Positions 1-7,640 of a stretch of 17,500 nt of DNA are shown one piece after another. The translations under genes were made by a program, and so were the position numbers. The DNA is from Chrysomallon squamiferum (Eukaryota > Mollusca > Gastropoda > Neomphalida > Peltospiridae): contig CM022668.1 in NCBI GenBank assembly GCA_012295275.1, positions 2,845,489 through 2,862,988 of the forward strand, given 5' to 3'. Positions within the stretch are counted from its first letter, which is position 1, and each line of letters starts with the position of its first letter. A model generated the notes under the pieces. The model did not search any database and was not told where the DNA came from. It worked only from the letters and a program-made list of their open reading frames with translations.

Positions 1-20
1 GAGGTCAAAGTTCAACTCAC
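1..20 (-). other. Start of intron after exon D
   Basis: The first 20 nt of the next intron on the minus strand, beginning GTGAGTTGAAC. The gene continues off the left edge. Confidence 0.85.
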
Positions 21-142
21 CAGACAGTCGGTTTTCTTGGGCCCATTACACCCCCCAGCACACTCAGGGTGACAGCACTGGTTCGGCAGTTTCCCATAGC
101 AACGCCCATCACACGAGTCAGCACACTCCTCTCCATGACTTA
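21..142 (-). CDS. Egfr: EGFR-family receptor, exon D (CR1 furin-like repeats)
   Basis: Exon of 122 nt, entering in phase 1 and leaving in phase 0. Joined to exon C it reads [18 protein letters not shown] (human CQK-LTKIICAQQCSGRC), then [19 protein letters not shown] (human CCHNQCAAGCTGPRESDCL). The cysteine spacing is that of the furin-like region that carries, slightly further on, the dimerisation arm of ErbB receptors; that arm would be in the next exon, off the left edge. The acceptor is ATACAG (AG at 144-143) and the donor is GTGAGT at 20-15. Human exon 6 is 119 nt (from memory). The sequence upstream of the acceptor, where a pyrimidine tract should lie, is a (TTA)n microsatellite. The ORF continuing rightward past 142 is microsatellite translation and not protein. 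Confidence 0.95.
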
Positions 143-145
143 CTG

Positions 146-181
146 TATAATAATGATAACAATAACAATAATAATAACAAC

Positions 182-213
<32 letters not shown>

Positions 214-349
214 TAATAATAATAATAATAATAAATAATAATAACAATAATAATAACAACAATAATAATAATAATATAACAATAATAATAATAATAATAA
301 AAATAATAATAGTAATAATAACAACAATAATAATAATAAAAATAATAAT
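146..349. repeat. (AAT)n / (ATT)n imperfect trinucleotide microsatellite
   Basis: About 200 bp of AAT/ATA triplets with scattered C and G interruptions (AAC, AGT). On the transcript strand it is TTA-rich and lies immediately upstream of the exon D acceptor, standing in for the pyrimidine tract and branch-point region. The long Asn/Ile, Tyr and Leu runs that it encodes in various frames are artefacts. Confidence 0.95.
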
Positions 350-580
350 CTAAGGGAGATAACTCCATTTTGCAATTGCTGCATTACAAGTTAAGTAATT
401 TAGGATAACATAAAAAAGTATTTAGAAAAGTAGGATAACATAAAAAGCATTAGTAGTATTAATACTCTACTACTACTACTACTACTACTGCTGCTGCTTT
501 TTATGTTATCCTACTTTTCTAAATACTGAGCACTTAACTTGTAATGCAGCAATTGCAAAATGGAGTTATCTCCCTTAGAT
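348..580. repeat. Foldback element: long near-perfect inverted repeat
   Basis: Two arm segments pair perfectly: 348-396 with 532-580 (49 bp, outer) and 417-449 with 495-527 (33 bp, inner). They are separated by a 20-nt against 4-nt internal bulge (397-416 versus 528-531). The centre (450-494) is a TAGTAGT / (CTA)n-(CTG)n triplet tract. The left arm also holds a direct duplication of TAGGATAACATAAAAA (401-416 and 431-446), which explains the bulge. The outer end reads ATCTAAGGGAGATAACTCC. There is no ORF. It resembles a MITE or foldback transposon. From memory, AGGGAGATAACT-type ends are widespread in mollusc DNA, but I cannot verify this here. A target-site duplication is not clear. Confidence 0.93.
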
Positions 581-711
581 CACAAAATGGATGAAAACCA
601 TTTTCCAGTGATTTGTATAATACATAAAGAAAAACGAAAAAACAAACACAAAAAGGAAAGTAATCACTATGTATTTACTTTTATTTAAGACTAAACTGAT
701 AATTAAATATC
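581..711. other. Intron spacer between foldback element and minisatellite
   Basis: AT-rich intronic sequence with no recognisable gene or repeat. Confidence 0.6.
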
Positions 712-1652
712 TGTCACTAACACACTAACACTGTGACTTACATTTCTGACACTAACACTGTGACTTACATTTCTGACACTAGCACACTAACATTGTAACT
801 TTAATTTCTGACACTAGCACACTAACACTGTAACTTACATTTCTGACACTAGCACACCAACACTGTGACTTTAATTTCTGACACTAACACACTAACATTG
901 TAACTTACATTTCTGACACTAGCACACTAACATTGTAACTTTAATTTCTGACACTAACACACTAACATTGTAACTTTAATTTCTGACACTAACACTGTAA
1001 CTTACATTTCTGACACTAACACACTAACATTGTAACTTTAATTTCTGACACTAACACACTAACACTGTAACTTACATTTCTGACACTAGCACACCAACAC
1101 TGTGACTTACATTTCTGACACTAGCACACCAACACTGTGACTTACATTTCTGACACTAGCACACTAACATTGTAACTTTAATTTCTGACACTAACACACT
1201 AACATTGTAACTTTAATTTCTGACACTAACACACTAACACTGTAACTTACATTTCTGACACTAACACACTAACATTGTAACTTTAATTTCTGACACTAAC
1301 ACACTAACACTGTAACTTTAATTTCTGACAATAACACACCAACACTGTGACTTACATTTCTGACAATAGCACACCAACACTGTGACTTACATTTCTGACA
1401 CTGTGACTTACATTTCTGACACTAGAACACTGTGACTTACATTTCTGACACTAACACTGTGACTTACATTTCTGACACTAACACAGTGACTTACATTTCT
1501 GACACTAACACAGTGACTTACATTTCTCACACTGTGACTTACATTTCTCACATTGTGACTTACATTTCTGACACTAACACACTAACACTGTGACTTACAT
1601 TTCTGACACTAACACTGTGACTTACATTTCTGACACTAACACTGTGACTTAC
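712..1652 (-). repeat. Minisatellite built from the exon C splice-donor region
   Basis: About 30 tandem units of 27, 36 or a few other lengths (mostly multiples of 9), running without a gap up to exon C. On the transcript strand each unit contains GTGTCAGAAAT followed by GTAAGT or by TAAAGT, then a CACAGTGTTAGTGTGTTAGT-like spacer. I count 21 units with GTAAGT, counting the true donor at 1652-1647 as one, and nine with the dead TAAAGT form. The roughly ten units closest to the exon, from about 1385 rightward, are all of the GTAAGT type and mostly short; distal units (780-1340) mix both types and are mostly 36 bp. The apparent ORF with RNVSHSVSV repeats at 1560-1820 is a translation of this array in another frame. 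Confidence 0.95.
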
Positions 1653-1736
1653 ATTTCTGACACATGTCTGGTCCTGGTCCCCAGCACTGACGTTTCTTTG
1701 TTGTTGGCATGTAACAGTTCGGGTGACACTCAGCAC
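1653..1736 (-). CDS. Egfr: EGFR-family receptor, exon C (start of cysteine-rich domain CR1)
   Basis: Exon of 84 nt (phase 1-1). With the split codon from exon B it reads C-AECHPNC, then nine residues, then CWGPGPDMCQK. Human EGFR has CQKCDPSC, four residues, CWGAGEENCQK, so this copy has a five-residue insertion (around MPTTKKR) in the first disulfide module; human exon 5 is 69 nt, exactly 15 nt shorter (from memory). The acceptor is TGTACAG (AG at 1738-1737) with a poor pyrimidine tract made of ATGTAA-type repeats. The donor is AAAT/GTAAGT, with GTAAGT at 1652-1647. The donor and the last dozen exon bases are the seed sequence of the minisatellite that fills the following intron; reading through gives CKSQC and then a stop. 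Confidence 0.94.
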
Positions 1737-1739
1737 CTG

Positions 1740-1800
1740 TACAATGTAATGTAATGTAAATGAAAATGTAAATGTTATGTAAATGTAAATATATAAGTAA
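1740..1800. repeat. ATGTAA-type short degenerate repeat
   Basis: Clustered copies of AATGTAA/ATGTAAAT directly upstream (transcript sense) of the exon C acceptor. They give that acceptor an unusually purine/pyrimidine-mixed tract. Confidence 0.7.
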
Positions 1801-2890
1801 CACAAATAGAAATGTAACAAAAAGAAATAAAGAAATATTTAAATTAATTAATATCAAAAGGAAAATTTAATAAATGAATATATATATATGATAACACATA
1901 TAAGAAAACAAGACATGGCTTTAAATAAGTATACAATATTAATAAACAATATTTCTTTTATATCTCCTTTTTTACAAATTTCTCTCTCTCTCTCTTTCTC
2001 TTCCTTCCTTCCGACCTTAAATATTAGCTAAAAATATTCTTTATACTAGTATAATATTAAATAAAGAATTAAATAAATTATAAAAGTTTAAACTCAAATA
2101 ATAATAATAATAATGATATTCTAAAATGTGAGCTTCCTGCTTTCAGAGATATAAAAAAGTCATAAAATACTATTTTCCTGAAGAGACTTGTCAGTCAGCA
2201 GACGTCTGTGATTCAAGTTAAGATGAGTGGTGTGGCTGTTATCACTTGATAAACTTGTCAAGTGCTGATGTACTCAAACATGTGAGATGATTTGATGATG
2301 TGAGAAATTATCTCACTTCCTCACTTTAATGTGTTTTTAGATAATTACACCATAAAATGTCTCAGTTTGTGCAGATAGACAGACAGACAAAGAAAGAGAG
2401 TGAGTGATGGAAATAGAAGTTTTGCCTATTCTAACCATTAACAGATTTCTAAACTGCTGTCTATGGGAAGGTGGAAGTAACAAAATCTCTCTGCTGCTAT
2501 CTGTTACTGTCGACCTTGTAATGAGGTCACCTTGACTTCTGGGCCTGTTACTAACAAAGGTCAAACAGACAATAGTTTCATTATCCCCATGGTTTCTGTC
2601 TGTGTATGATGTCATACAACTGTAAAATTTAATATGTGTTTCTTTGTTTTCTTTTTAATGTATTACTGTGACATCAGACCAAGGTAACTGCTATGTACTA
2701 TTGCAATATTAACTTTCACATACATTACCAGCCATTCTGTTAGAATACTGAGTAATTTGACACTTTCTGAGTATTCTGACTCATTATGTTTAGAGACAGA
2801 GAATATTACTTCCTGGTTTCTTATTTCAGTAATTTTATTTCTTTCTCATTGTTTCTGTGAAGTCTTCAAACTGCAGTGGTGTAACAAAAC
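1801..2890. other. Intron B-C, largely unique sequence
   Basis: AT-rich intron with short simple repeats: (TA)n near 1880, (CT)n at 1980-1997, (AAT)n at 2098-2114 and an AGAC run at 2372-2390. An 92-codon minus-strand ORF at 2337-2615 shows no recognisable domain, signal peptide or splice context and ends in repeat-derived SLSLSVCLS, so I do not call it a gene. Confidence 0.6.
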
Positions 2891-3027
2891 GGCTACACAG
2901 ACTGTGTCCATCTTGATGTCTAAAATAGTGTACATAGACTGTGTCCATCTTGATGTATAACTAAGTCTACATAGACTTTTTCTATCTTGAAGTTTAAGTA
3001 AGTCTAGATAGATTTTTGTCTGTCTCA
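2891..3027. repeat. 37-bp degenerate tandem repeat, about 4 copies
   Basis: Units begin at about 2893, 2930, 2968 and 3004, with the shared core CTACATAGACTGTGTCCATC then TTGATGTxTAA. Spacings are 37, 38 and 36 bp. The first two units are nearly identical and the last two increasingly diverged, suggesting an old array decaying toward the left end of the transcript-sense intron. Confidence 0.85.
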
Positions 3028-3135
3028 AAATACAAATAGAACATATAATTATAAACGTTAAGTAGTGTACTGGTTGTTTGTTTAACTATATGTACACTGG
3101 AGTTATTTAACAATGTGTTTCTATATATAAACAAA

Positions 3136-3400
3136 AAACTGAGAGACAGTGAAAGAGACAGAGATAGACAGAGATATAGAGGAAAAGAATAAGAGAGAGG
3201 CAGAAACAGAGACAGAGAAAGACAGAGAGAAAACAGAATATAGTCAAAGAAAGAAAAACAAAAAGGAAAGAAACAAAGAAAGATAGAAAGAAAGAAAGAA
3301 GAAAGAGAAAATGAGATAAAGAAAAAAAATATATTCATAAAGAAAGATAAAGACAGAAAGAAGATAAAGAAGAAAGGAAAAATATAGATAAAAAATAAAC
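3136..3400. repeat. Purine-rich (GAAA/GACA) low-complexity tract
   Basis: About 265 bp almost wholly A and G on the plus strand (GAGACAG, GAAAGAAA types), so the EGFR pre-mRNA is strongly pyrimidine-rich here. The Ser/Leu/Phe-rich ORFs in it are artefacts. Confidence 0.9.
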
Positions 3401-3619
3401 AAAAAAAATAAATATAATATTGTTTTCATTTGGATGAGAAAACAGTCTATGTTTGTATTATCACAGTGTTTTACAATGTGGACAAATCTTGTTAATTTAC
3501 TGACAATGATAACCAAATGTAATAACATGTACTACTGAATATTATGAATATTCATGAGCAATATGATTTATTGCCCGTTGAACGTTTGTTAATTCACTAC
3601 AGTGAAAGATGAAGTATAA

Positions 3620-3850
3620 ATGTGTGTGTGTGTGTGTGTGTGTTTGTTTATCTATGTCTGTGTATGTATGTATGTATGTATGTATGTATGTATGTACATG
3701 TGAGAGTATGTATATATGCTTGTGGTGCTATGTGTGCATGTGTAAACATTTATATAAGTGTATATATGTTTCTGTGTACATATATATAGGTGTGTGTATA
3801 CATATTCATGTATGTCTGTGTACATGTGTGTGTTTGTGTGTGCTTTTTAT
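3620..3850. repeat. (TG)n, (TATG)n and TG-rich alternating tract
   Basis: (TG)n at 3620-3644 is followed by (TATG)n at 3661-3694, then about 150 bp of degenerate TGTATA/TGTGTG alternation. The 100-codon Cys/Val/Tyr ORF across it is a translation of the repeat and not a gene. Confidence 0.92.
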
Positions 3851-4436
3851 TGTGTGTAAATTAAATAATCCAATATGTTTTCCTGTTAAACTCTGTCTTC
3901 TGCATATTTGATGAGACAAGAGAGATCTTCAAAGAGAACAGGTAAGAAAGTTTACCTGAGTAATCACTTTTCTATTGATTTCAATTACCCTGCGAGTCTG
4001 ACCAGACTTTGTTCTTGTTACAGTCACACACACGTCACCATCCACACAACCAGATTTGAGATGATAATCAATACAAAAAGTCTGTACAGGATGTGCTAAA
4101 TTTCCACTTAGTTAAGATTGAGCTGCAGAGGTCAAATTGACCTCCTTATAAGGTCTGATGTAATGTTTTTATATCACCGTGACCTGATAATAAAATGAAG
4201 GTGACTGTTTTTCACTGAGGTCTGACCAACAGGATCAGTATTTGTCTGAGTAATTAATAAGGATTTTCCTGTTCTGAGTAGAACTCGGTGAATGAATTAC
4301 TAAAATCTGTGACAGACGTTTTTACTGTCCATGAGAAGGTGTTTTAAACATAATTTTTCTTGCTGACCAATGCAAGCAGTTATCTAACTGTCTGTTATAA
4401 CTATCTTCATGATTGACTGGAGATACACTGACAGAT
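3851..4436. other. Intron B-C, unique sequence near exon B
   Basis: Moderately complex intronic sequence with no recognised coding region or repeat. It has a higher GC content than the flanking repeats. A 63-codon plus-strand ORF at 3908-4099 has no recognisable features. Confidence 0.5.
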
Positions 4437-4438
4437 AA

Positions 4439-4474
<36 letters not shown>
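4437..4474. repeat. (ACAG)n array abutting the exon B splice donor
   Basis: About nine near-perfect ACAG units. On the transcript strand this is (CTGT)n beginning 3 nt after the GTGAGT donor (4482-4477), so the intron starts GTGAGTATTTGTCTGTCTG. Confidence 0.95.
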
Positions 4475-4475
<1 letters not shown>

Positions 4476-4482
4476 TACTCAC

Positions 4483-4617
4483 ATGGTCGGGTGTACCCCA
4501 CTTCATCTTTGAAACTGATGGGCGTGTCCACGCTGAGGTTGATGTCCTTCCAGTCGATGGTCAACACAAAACACAGCAGATTGTTGTTGTGAAAATAAAT
4601 CTTGCCGCGGAGAATTT
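4483..4617 (-). CDS. Egfr: EGFR-family receptor, exon B (end of L1 domain)
   Basis: Exon of 135 nt completing the L1 beta-helix. Joined to exon A it reads NLQ-EILRGKIYFHNNNLLC, against human NLQ-EILHGAVRFSNNPALC, followed by a IDWKDI motif (human IQWRDI) and an NLS sequon near the human NMS site. The last codon is split T/GT, producing the Cys that closes L1. The acceptor is TTTTTTCAG at 4618-4620 and onward, with a good pyrimidine tract; the donor is GTGAGT at 4482-4477. Length and phase (1-1) are the same as human EGFR exon 4 (135 nt, from memory), so this boundary is probably ancestral to bilaterians. An ACAG tetranucleotide array begins only 3 nt beyond the donor hexamer. There are no stops or frameshifts. 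Confidence 0.96.
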
Positions 4618-4993
4618 CTGAAAAAAGAATCCATTTTGAATTATCACACTAATTTTAAACAGAGATATTTTATTATTATTTTATTTTTTTTACTGCCTTT
4701 ATTATAATTATTATTATAGTTATTATTATTATTATTACTTTTTTTAAAGAAAATTTTATATACTCTACAATATATTTATCTAAATATTGATCTCTCTATG
4801 CTTCCGTCCTGGAATCCATAAATGAAGAAATTAATTCCAAAATGAGATAAATGCCAAAATCACCCAAAATTTTGGAACCAAACTCTTCAAATAAACATCT
4901 ATAATCATCAACAAATACATCTGTACATCCATCTATAAGTACATACATTCATCCAGTTTTAAAAATAACAAAAAGAAAAAAAACAATTTTCAC
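4618..4993 (-). other. Intron A-B
   Basis: A 376-nt intron with a TTA/ATT-rich stretch at 4665-4745. The donor side on the transcript strand is GTGAAAATTG followed by a long U-rich run (TTTTTTTTCTTTTTG), which may compensate for the weak GTGAAA donor. Confidence 0.85.
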
Positions 4994-5350
4994 CTTGTAA
5001 ATTTGTGAATCGAAGTTCGTGCAGTCCGACTGTAGTCGAGTTCTGTAAATAGTTCAAAGCGACGAAAAGACTGTAGTGTTCGTCTAAGTGTTCGTAGAGC
5101 GTCTTGCCTCGGATTATTCTCAGACTTGTCAGGGGGATGGTGTGTGCGTACACGCCCACTATCAGGATGTACCCCGTCACCTCCTGGATGTTCTCCAGAA
5201 AGGTCAGGTCGTAGTCGTACTGGTTGTCGAGGAAGACGATCTCCAGGTTCCCGGCCACGTACGTGCAGTTGGTGTACGTTTGTTTGTACGTCTTGTAGCG
5301 AAAACTGGAGTGTCCCCTGGCAACCAGGCCCTGAGAAGTACCAGTACATA
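4994..5350 (-). CDS. Egfr: EGFR-family receptor, exon A (N-terminal L1 domain)
   Basis: Internal exon of 357 nt (118 full codons plus split codons) encoding most of the L1 leucine-rich beta-helix domain, the outer-face region that binds EGF-like ligands. It opens with VCTGTSQGL, matching the start of mature vertebrate EGFR (VCQGTSNKL). It continues with NCTYVAGNLEIVFL, the YDLTFLENIQEVTGY motif (human YDLSFLKTIQEVAGY), IPLTSLRIIRG (human IPLENLQIIRG) and GLHELRFTNLQ (human GLKELPMRNLQ). NCT and NST are N-glycosylation sequons. The acceptor is TTTCAG just right of 5350 and the donor is GTGAAA at 4993-4988; both phases are 1. By size and content it equals human exons 2 and 3 fused (152+184 nt, from memory). 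It is an unbroken, GC-richer island in AT-rich sequence. Insulin-receptor L domains are a poorer match. The protein would be secreted-side, with the signal peptide supplied by an upstream exon not seen here. Confidence 0.96.
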
Positions 5351-5362
5351 CTGAAATATAGA

Positions 5363-5400
5363 ATATTGTTGTTGTTATTATTATTATTATTGTTATGATT
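5363..5400. repeat. (TTG)n(TTA)n short microsatellite near the exon A acceptor
   Basis: GTT then ATT triplets just upstream, in transcript sense, of the exon A acceptor. The transcript strand is AAT/AAC-rich, leaving only CTATATTTCAG as the pyrimidine tract. Confidence 0.8.
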
Positions 5401-5757
5401 ATTAATGATATAGTGACTATAATTAATGACAGTATAATCCTTTAATCTGAAACAAAACTGATATTTACGTAAGTAACAAAATTATTATAATACCAAAATA
5501 TTAAAATATTGGTAATGTATGATTTATCAAAGGGAGAGTACTCTAAATGTAATTCTAAATGTACAAAGATGAATACAAAGATAGACAGAGAGAGGGAAAA
5601 AGCAATTGATACTGCTGAATTGATGAGCTCATTAAAATACTTACAAATGAATTATAAAGAAATCAAAAACAAAACAAAAAAAAATAAATAAATGTGCAAT
5701 TATTAATGTAAAATATGATCAAATAAAATAAATGATTGAACAATAGACATGCCCAAG

Positions 5758-5758
<1 letters not shown>
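5401..5758. other. Intron sequence, no gene seen
   Basis: AT-rich sequence. A 60-codon plus-strand ORF (5509-5691) is Lys-rich, ends in an A-rich stretch and has no recognisable features. Confidence 0.5.

Positions 5759-5843
<85 letters not shown>
5759..5843. repeat. (CT)n(CA)n compound dinucleotide microsatellite
   Basis: About 33 perfect TC units (5760-5826) pass directly into about nine AC units (5826-5843). It is perfect and therefore likely young and polymorphic. Confidence 0.97.
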
Positions 5844-6345
5844 GACACTTGACATTTATAAGCTAAATGCAAAACCAAAGATAACTGACAGTTAATACAG
5901 TATTGCAAAGTGTATAAATAATAAATGAAATCTGCTTTGTGATGTTAAATAAATTGTGTCTGCAAATTTCTATCATCAGTGTCGCATTTACATCCACTCA
6001 TTTACATTGTTGAAGATCTTCCATCTTTAAAATTCATGCAATTACTAAATCAAAGACAAGAATACGACAATCTGCAGTCACAGAACATCTGAATATTAAT
6101 CTTGGAGAAAGTGTCTCCTGTTATCATGCAATACAGCTGAGGTTCAATGACATGTGGGTTGATATACAGAATACTGCATGCTGCACATTCACCTATTTAT
6201 GTGTTTGTCTGTTCAAGTTTGGAAGCTACTGCAAGTAAGAAAGGAACTGGGGGGAAAAAAAGAAAAGCTTTGATCAAGACAAAAATGGTTTCTGTATTCT
6301 TTTCTTTTATTCTTTTCTGAACTGGATAGTTTACAAGCAGAAGAT
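5844..6345. other. Intron sequence of ordinary complexity
   Basis: About 500 bp without obvious repeats or ORFs; one of the few stretches here that looks unique. Nothing functional is recognisable. Confidence 0.5.
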
Positions 6346-6349
6346 ATTT

Positions 6350-6353
6350 TTGT

Positions 6354-6394
<41 letters not shown>

Positions 6395-6625
6395 ATATGT
6401 GTATGTATGTATGTATGTATGTATGTATGTATGAATGTATGTTTATATGTATGTATGTATGTATGAATGTACGTATGTATGAATGTATGTATGTATGAAT
6501 GTATGTATGAATGTATGTATGTGTGTATGTATGTATGTGTATGTATGTATGTATGTATGTGTGAATGTATGTATGTGTGTATGTAGGTGTGCATGTAGGT
6601 GTGCATGTAGGTGTGCATGTCTTTG
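6350..6625. repeat. (GT)n(ATGT)n compound microsatellite
   Basis: (GT)n at 6353-6390 is followed by about 230 bp of (ATGT)n with interruptions (GAATGT, GTGTATGT) and ends in a 12-bp AGGTGTGCATGT higher-order repeat (about 6584-6620). The His/Thr/Tyr ORFs on the minus strand are artefacts of it. The alternating purine-pyrimidine pattern favours Z-DNA. Confidence 0.96.
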
Positions 6626-6798
6626 TTTATGTATTTGAATATATGTGTCTCCTGGTTCACTCTTGTTTACTAGCAACATAATATGTTTTACATGTACCTG
6701 TCTGTAAACAGGAAAGAACAAATCATTGTCACCCACTCCTTGAAACCTGGGATTGGTCTCATACCAGTGTTTATTTATTTACAATTCTTTCATAGTAA

Positions 6799-6903
6799 AC
6801 ATAACAATAACAATAACAATAGTATTATTAATAATAGTAATAGTAATAATAATAATAGTAGTAGTAGTACTAGTAGTAGTAGTGGTGGTAGCAGCAATAA
6901 TTA
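6799..6903. repeat. (AAC/AAT)n to (AGT)n trinucleotide microsatellite
   Basis: AAC, then AAT, then AGT, then GGT triplets in succession, a gradient of triplet mutation in one array. The Asn/Ser ORF is an artefact. Confidence 0.9.
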
Positions 6904-7165
6904 AAATTAAAAAAACCTTAACATCTAAGTAAGATAATTTCCTGTCATTCTGTAACTTGCAATAAAAATCTTTTATGAATGTTGTAAACATTTATATTTG
7001 AATACTGTAGTAAAAAGATTTATATTTATTTTTTAAAGTCAATATTTTTCAATAAAAAATTATTATTAAGCTAAGTACACACCAGAAAATGAACTTTAAT
7101 TAACAATTTTTATTTATTATAAAACTAAGTTTATCTGTTACCCTAACTAGATATATAATTACTTT
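6904..7165. other. AT-rich intron sequence
   Basis: Nothing recognisable beyond AT-rich composition. Confidence 0.5.
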
Positions 7166-7640
7166 GACCCAAGCAGGGCCTCACTGTTATTAAGCAATCA
7201 GAAACAAGCATTCAGATTCAAAATGGACCAATCATTTAAATTTATTTTGATATTAATGGTAATTGGTCATTCATTTATATTATTTAATAAAGATATTAAA
7301 GATGAAATCTGCAACAGACATTTAAGTGTCTAGCCAAACCGATTATTTGATAACCCAAACAAGGCCTCAAAATGACCTTAAGAAAAAAACATCTCTAATT
7401 ACATCATCACCTAAAATGGGCCTCGCAGTGATCAAACCATAATTTTTTTTAGGAGAAACCTATAAAAATACAAATTAACACGAAATGTTTCTACCACCCA
7501 AACAGGGCCTCATAACTAAACCATCGAAACCTATAAAAGAAAACCAATTGAGACTAATTATTCCATCACCCACGCAGGGCCTCGTGATGATTGAGCCATC
7601 AAAGAGTGAGAAGAACCTATAGGTTTTTCATTACACACCT
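7166..7640. repeat. Degenerate interspersed/tandem repeat with a CAGGGCCTC core, 5 copies
   Basis: Copies begin at about 7166, 7352, 7408, 7495 and 7567. Their shared core is CACCCAAACAGGGCCTC, followed in the better copies by GTGATGATTAAACCATC and then AAACCTATAAAA. Spacing is irregular (about 185, 56, 87 and 72 bp), so the family is old or has gained insertions. It is not a simple repeat. No RNA polymerase III boxes, ORF or inverted termini are recognisable. Confidence 0.75.

Larger units (their letters stand above)
21..5350 (-). other. Egfr: Partial EGFR gene body: four consecutive exons, three introns
   Basis: The four exons lie in collinear order on the minus strand with introns of 376 nt (4618-4993), 2746 nt (1737-4482) and 1510 nt (143-1652). 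Exons A, B and C all begin and end in phase 1, so skipping any of them keeps the reading frame. Vertebrates usually have four ErbB paralogues and most invertebrates one EGFR; this looks like the single invertebrate type, but the kinase domain needed to place it is outside the window. Function by family: a single-pass receptor tyrosine kinase at the plasma membrane that binds EGF-like ligands through L1 and L2 and dimerises through CR1, signalling to Ras-MAPK. No promoter, 5' UTR or start codon is visible. Confidence 0.93.

Noticed and set aside
712-1652. CRISPR-like array of regularly spaced repeats
   Set aside because: The units are contiguous with no unique spacers, the DNA is metazoan, and the repeats derive from an exon boundary.
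1560-1820. ORF with RNVSHSVSV repeats overlapping exon C
   Set aside because: It lies in a different frame from the EGFR exon and is produced by the 27-bp minisatellite; the 9-residue period equals the unit length.
2337-2615. 92-codon minus-strand ORF of mixed composition between exons B and C
   Set aside because: No EGFR-like sequence is missing between B and C (their phases and residues join exactly), and no recognisable domain or splice context is present.
4994-5350. Insulin-receptor-family L domain instead of EGFR
   Set aside because: Signature motifs (IQEVTGY, IIRG, NLQ-EIL, IDWKDI, CWG, DGRC) and exon sizes fit EGFR specifically.
5088-5398. Plus-strand ORFs opposite exon A
   Set aside because: They are antisense shadows of a well-supported exon, helped by its higher GC content.
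5633-5660. Minus-strand CATTT/GTAAGT donor-like site right of exon A
   Set aside because: The upstream reading frame lacks a Met plus hydrophobic signal peptide and the region is ordinary AT-rich sequence; a chance donor.
6331-6736. His/Thr/Tyr-rich minus-strand ORFs that look like a secreted repeat protein
   Set aside because: They are direct translations of (ATGT)n; the repeat explains every residue.
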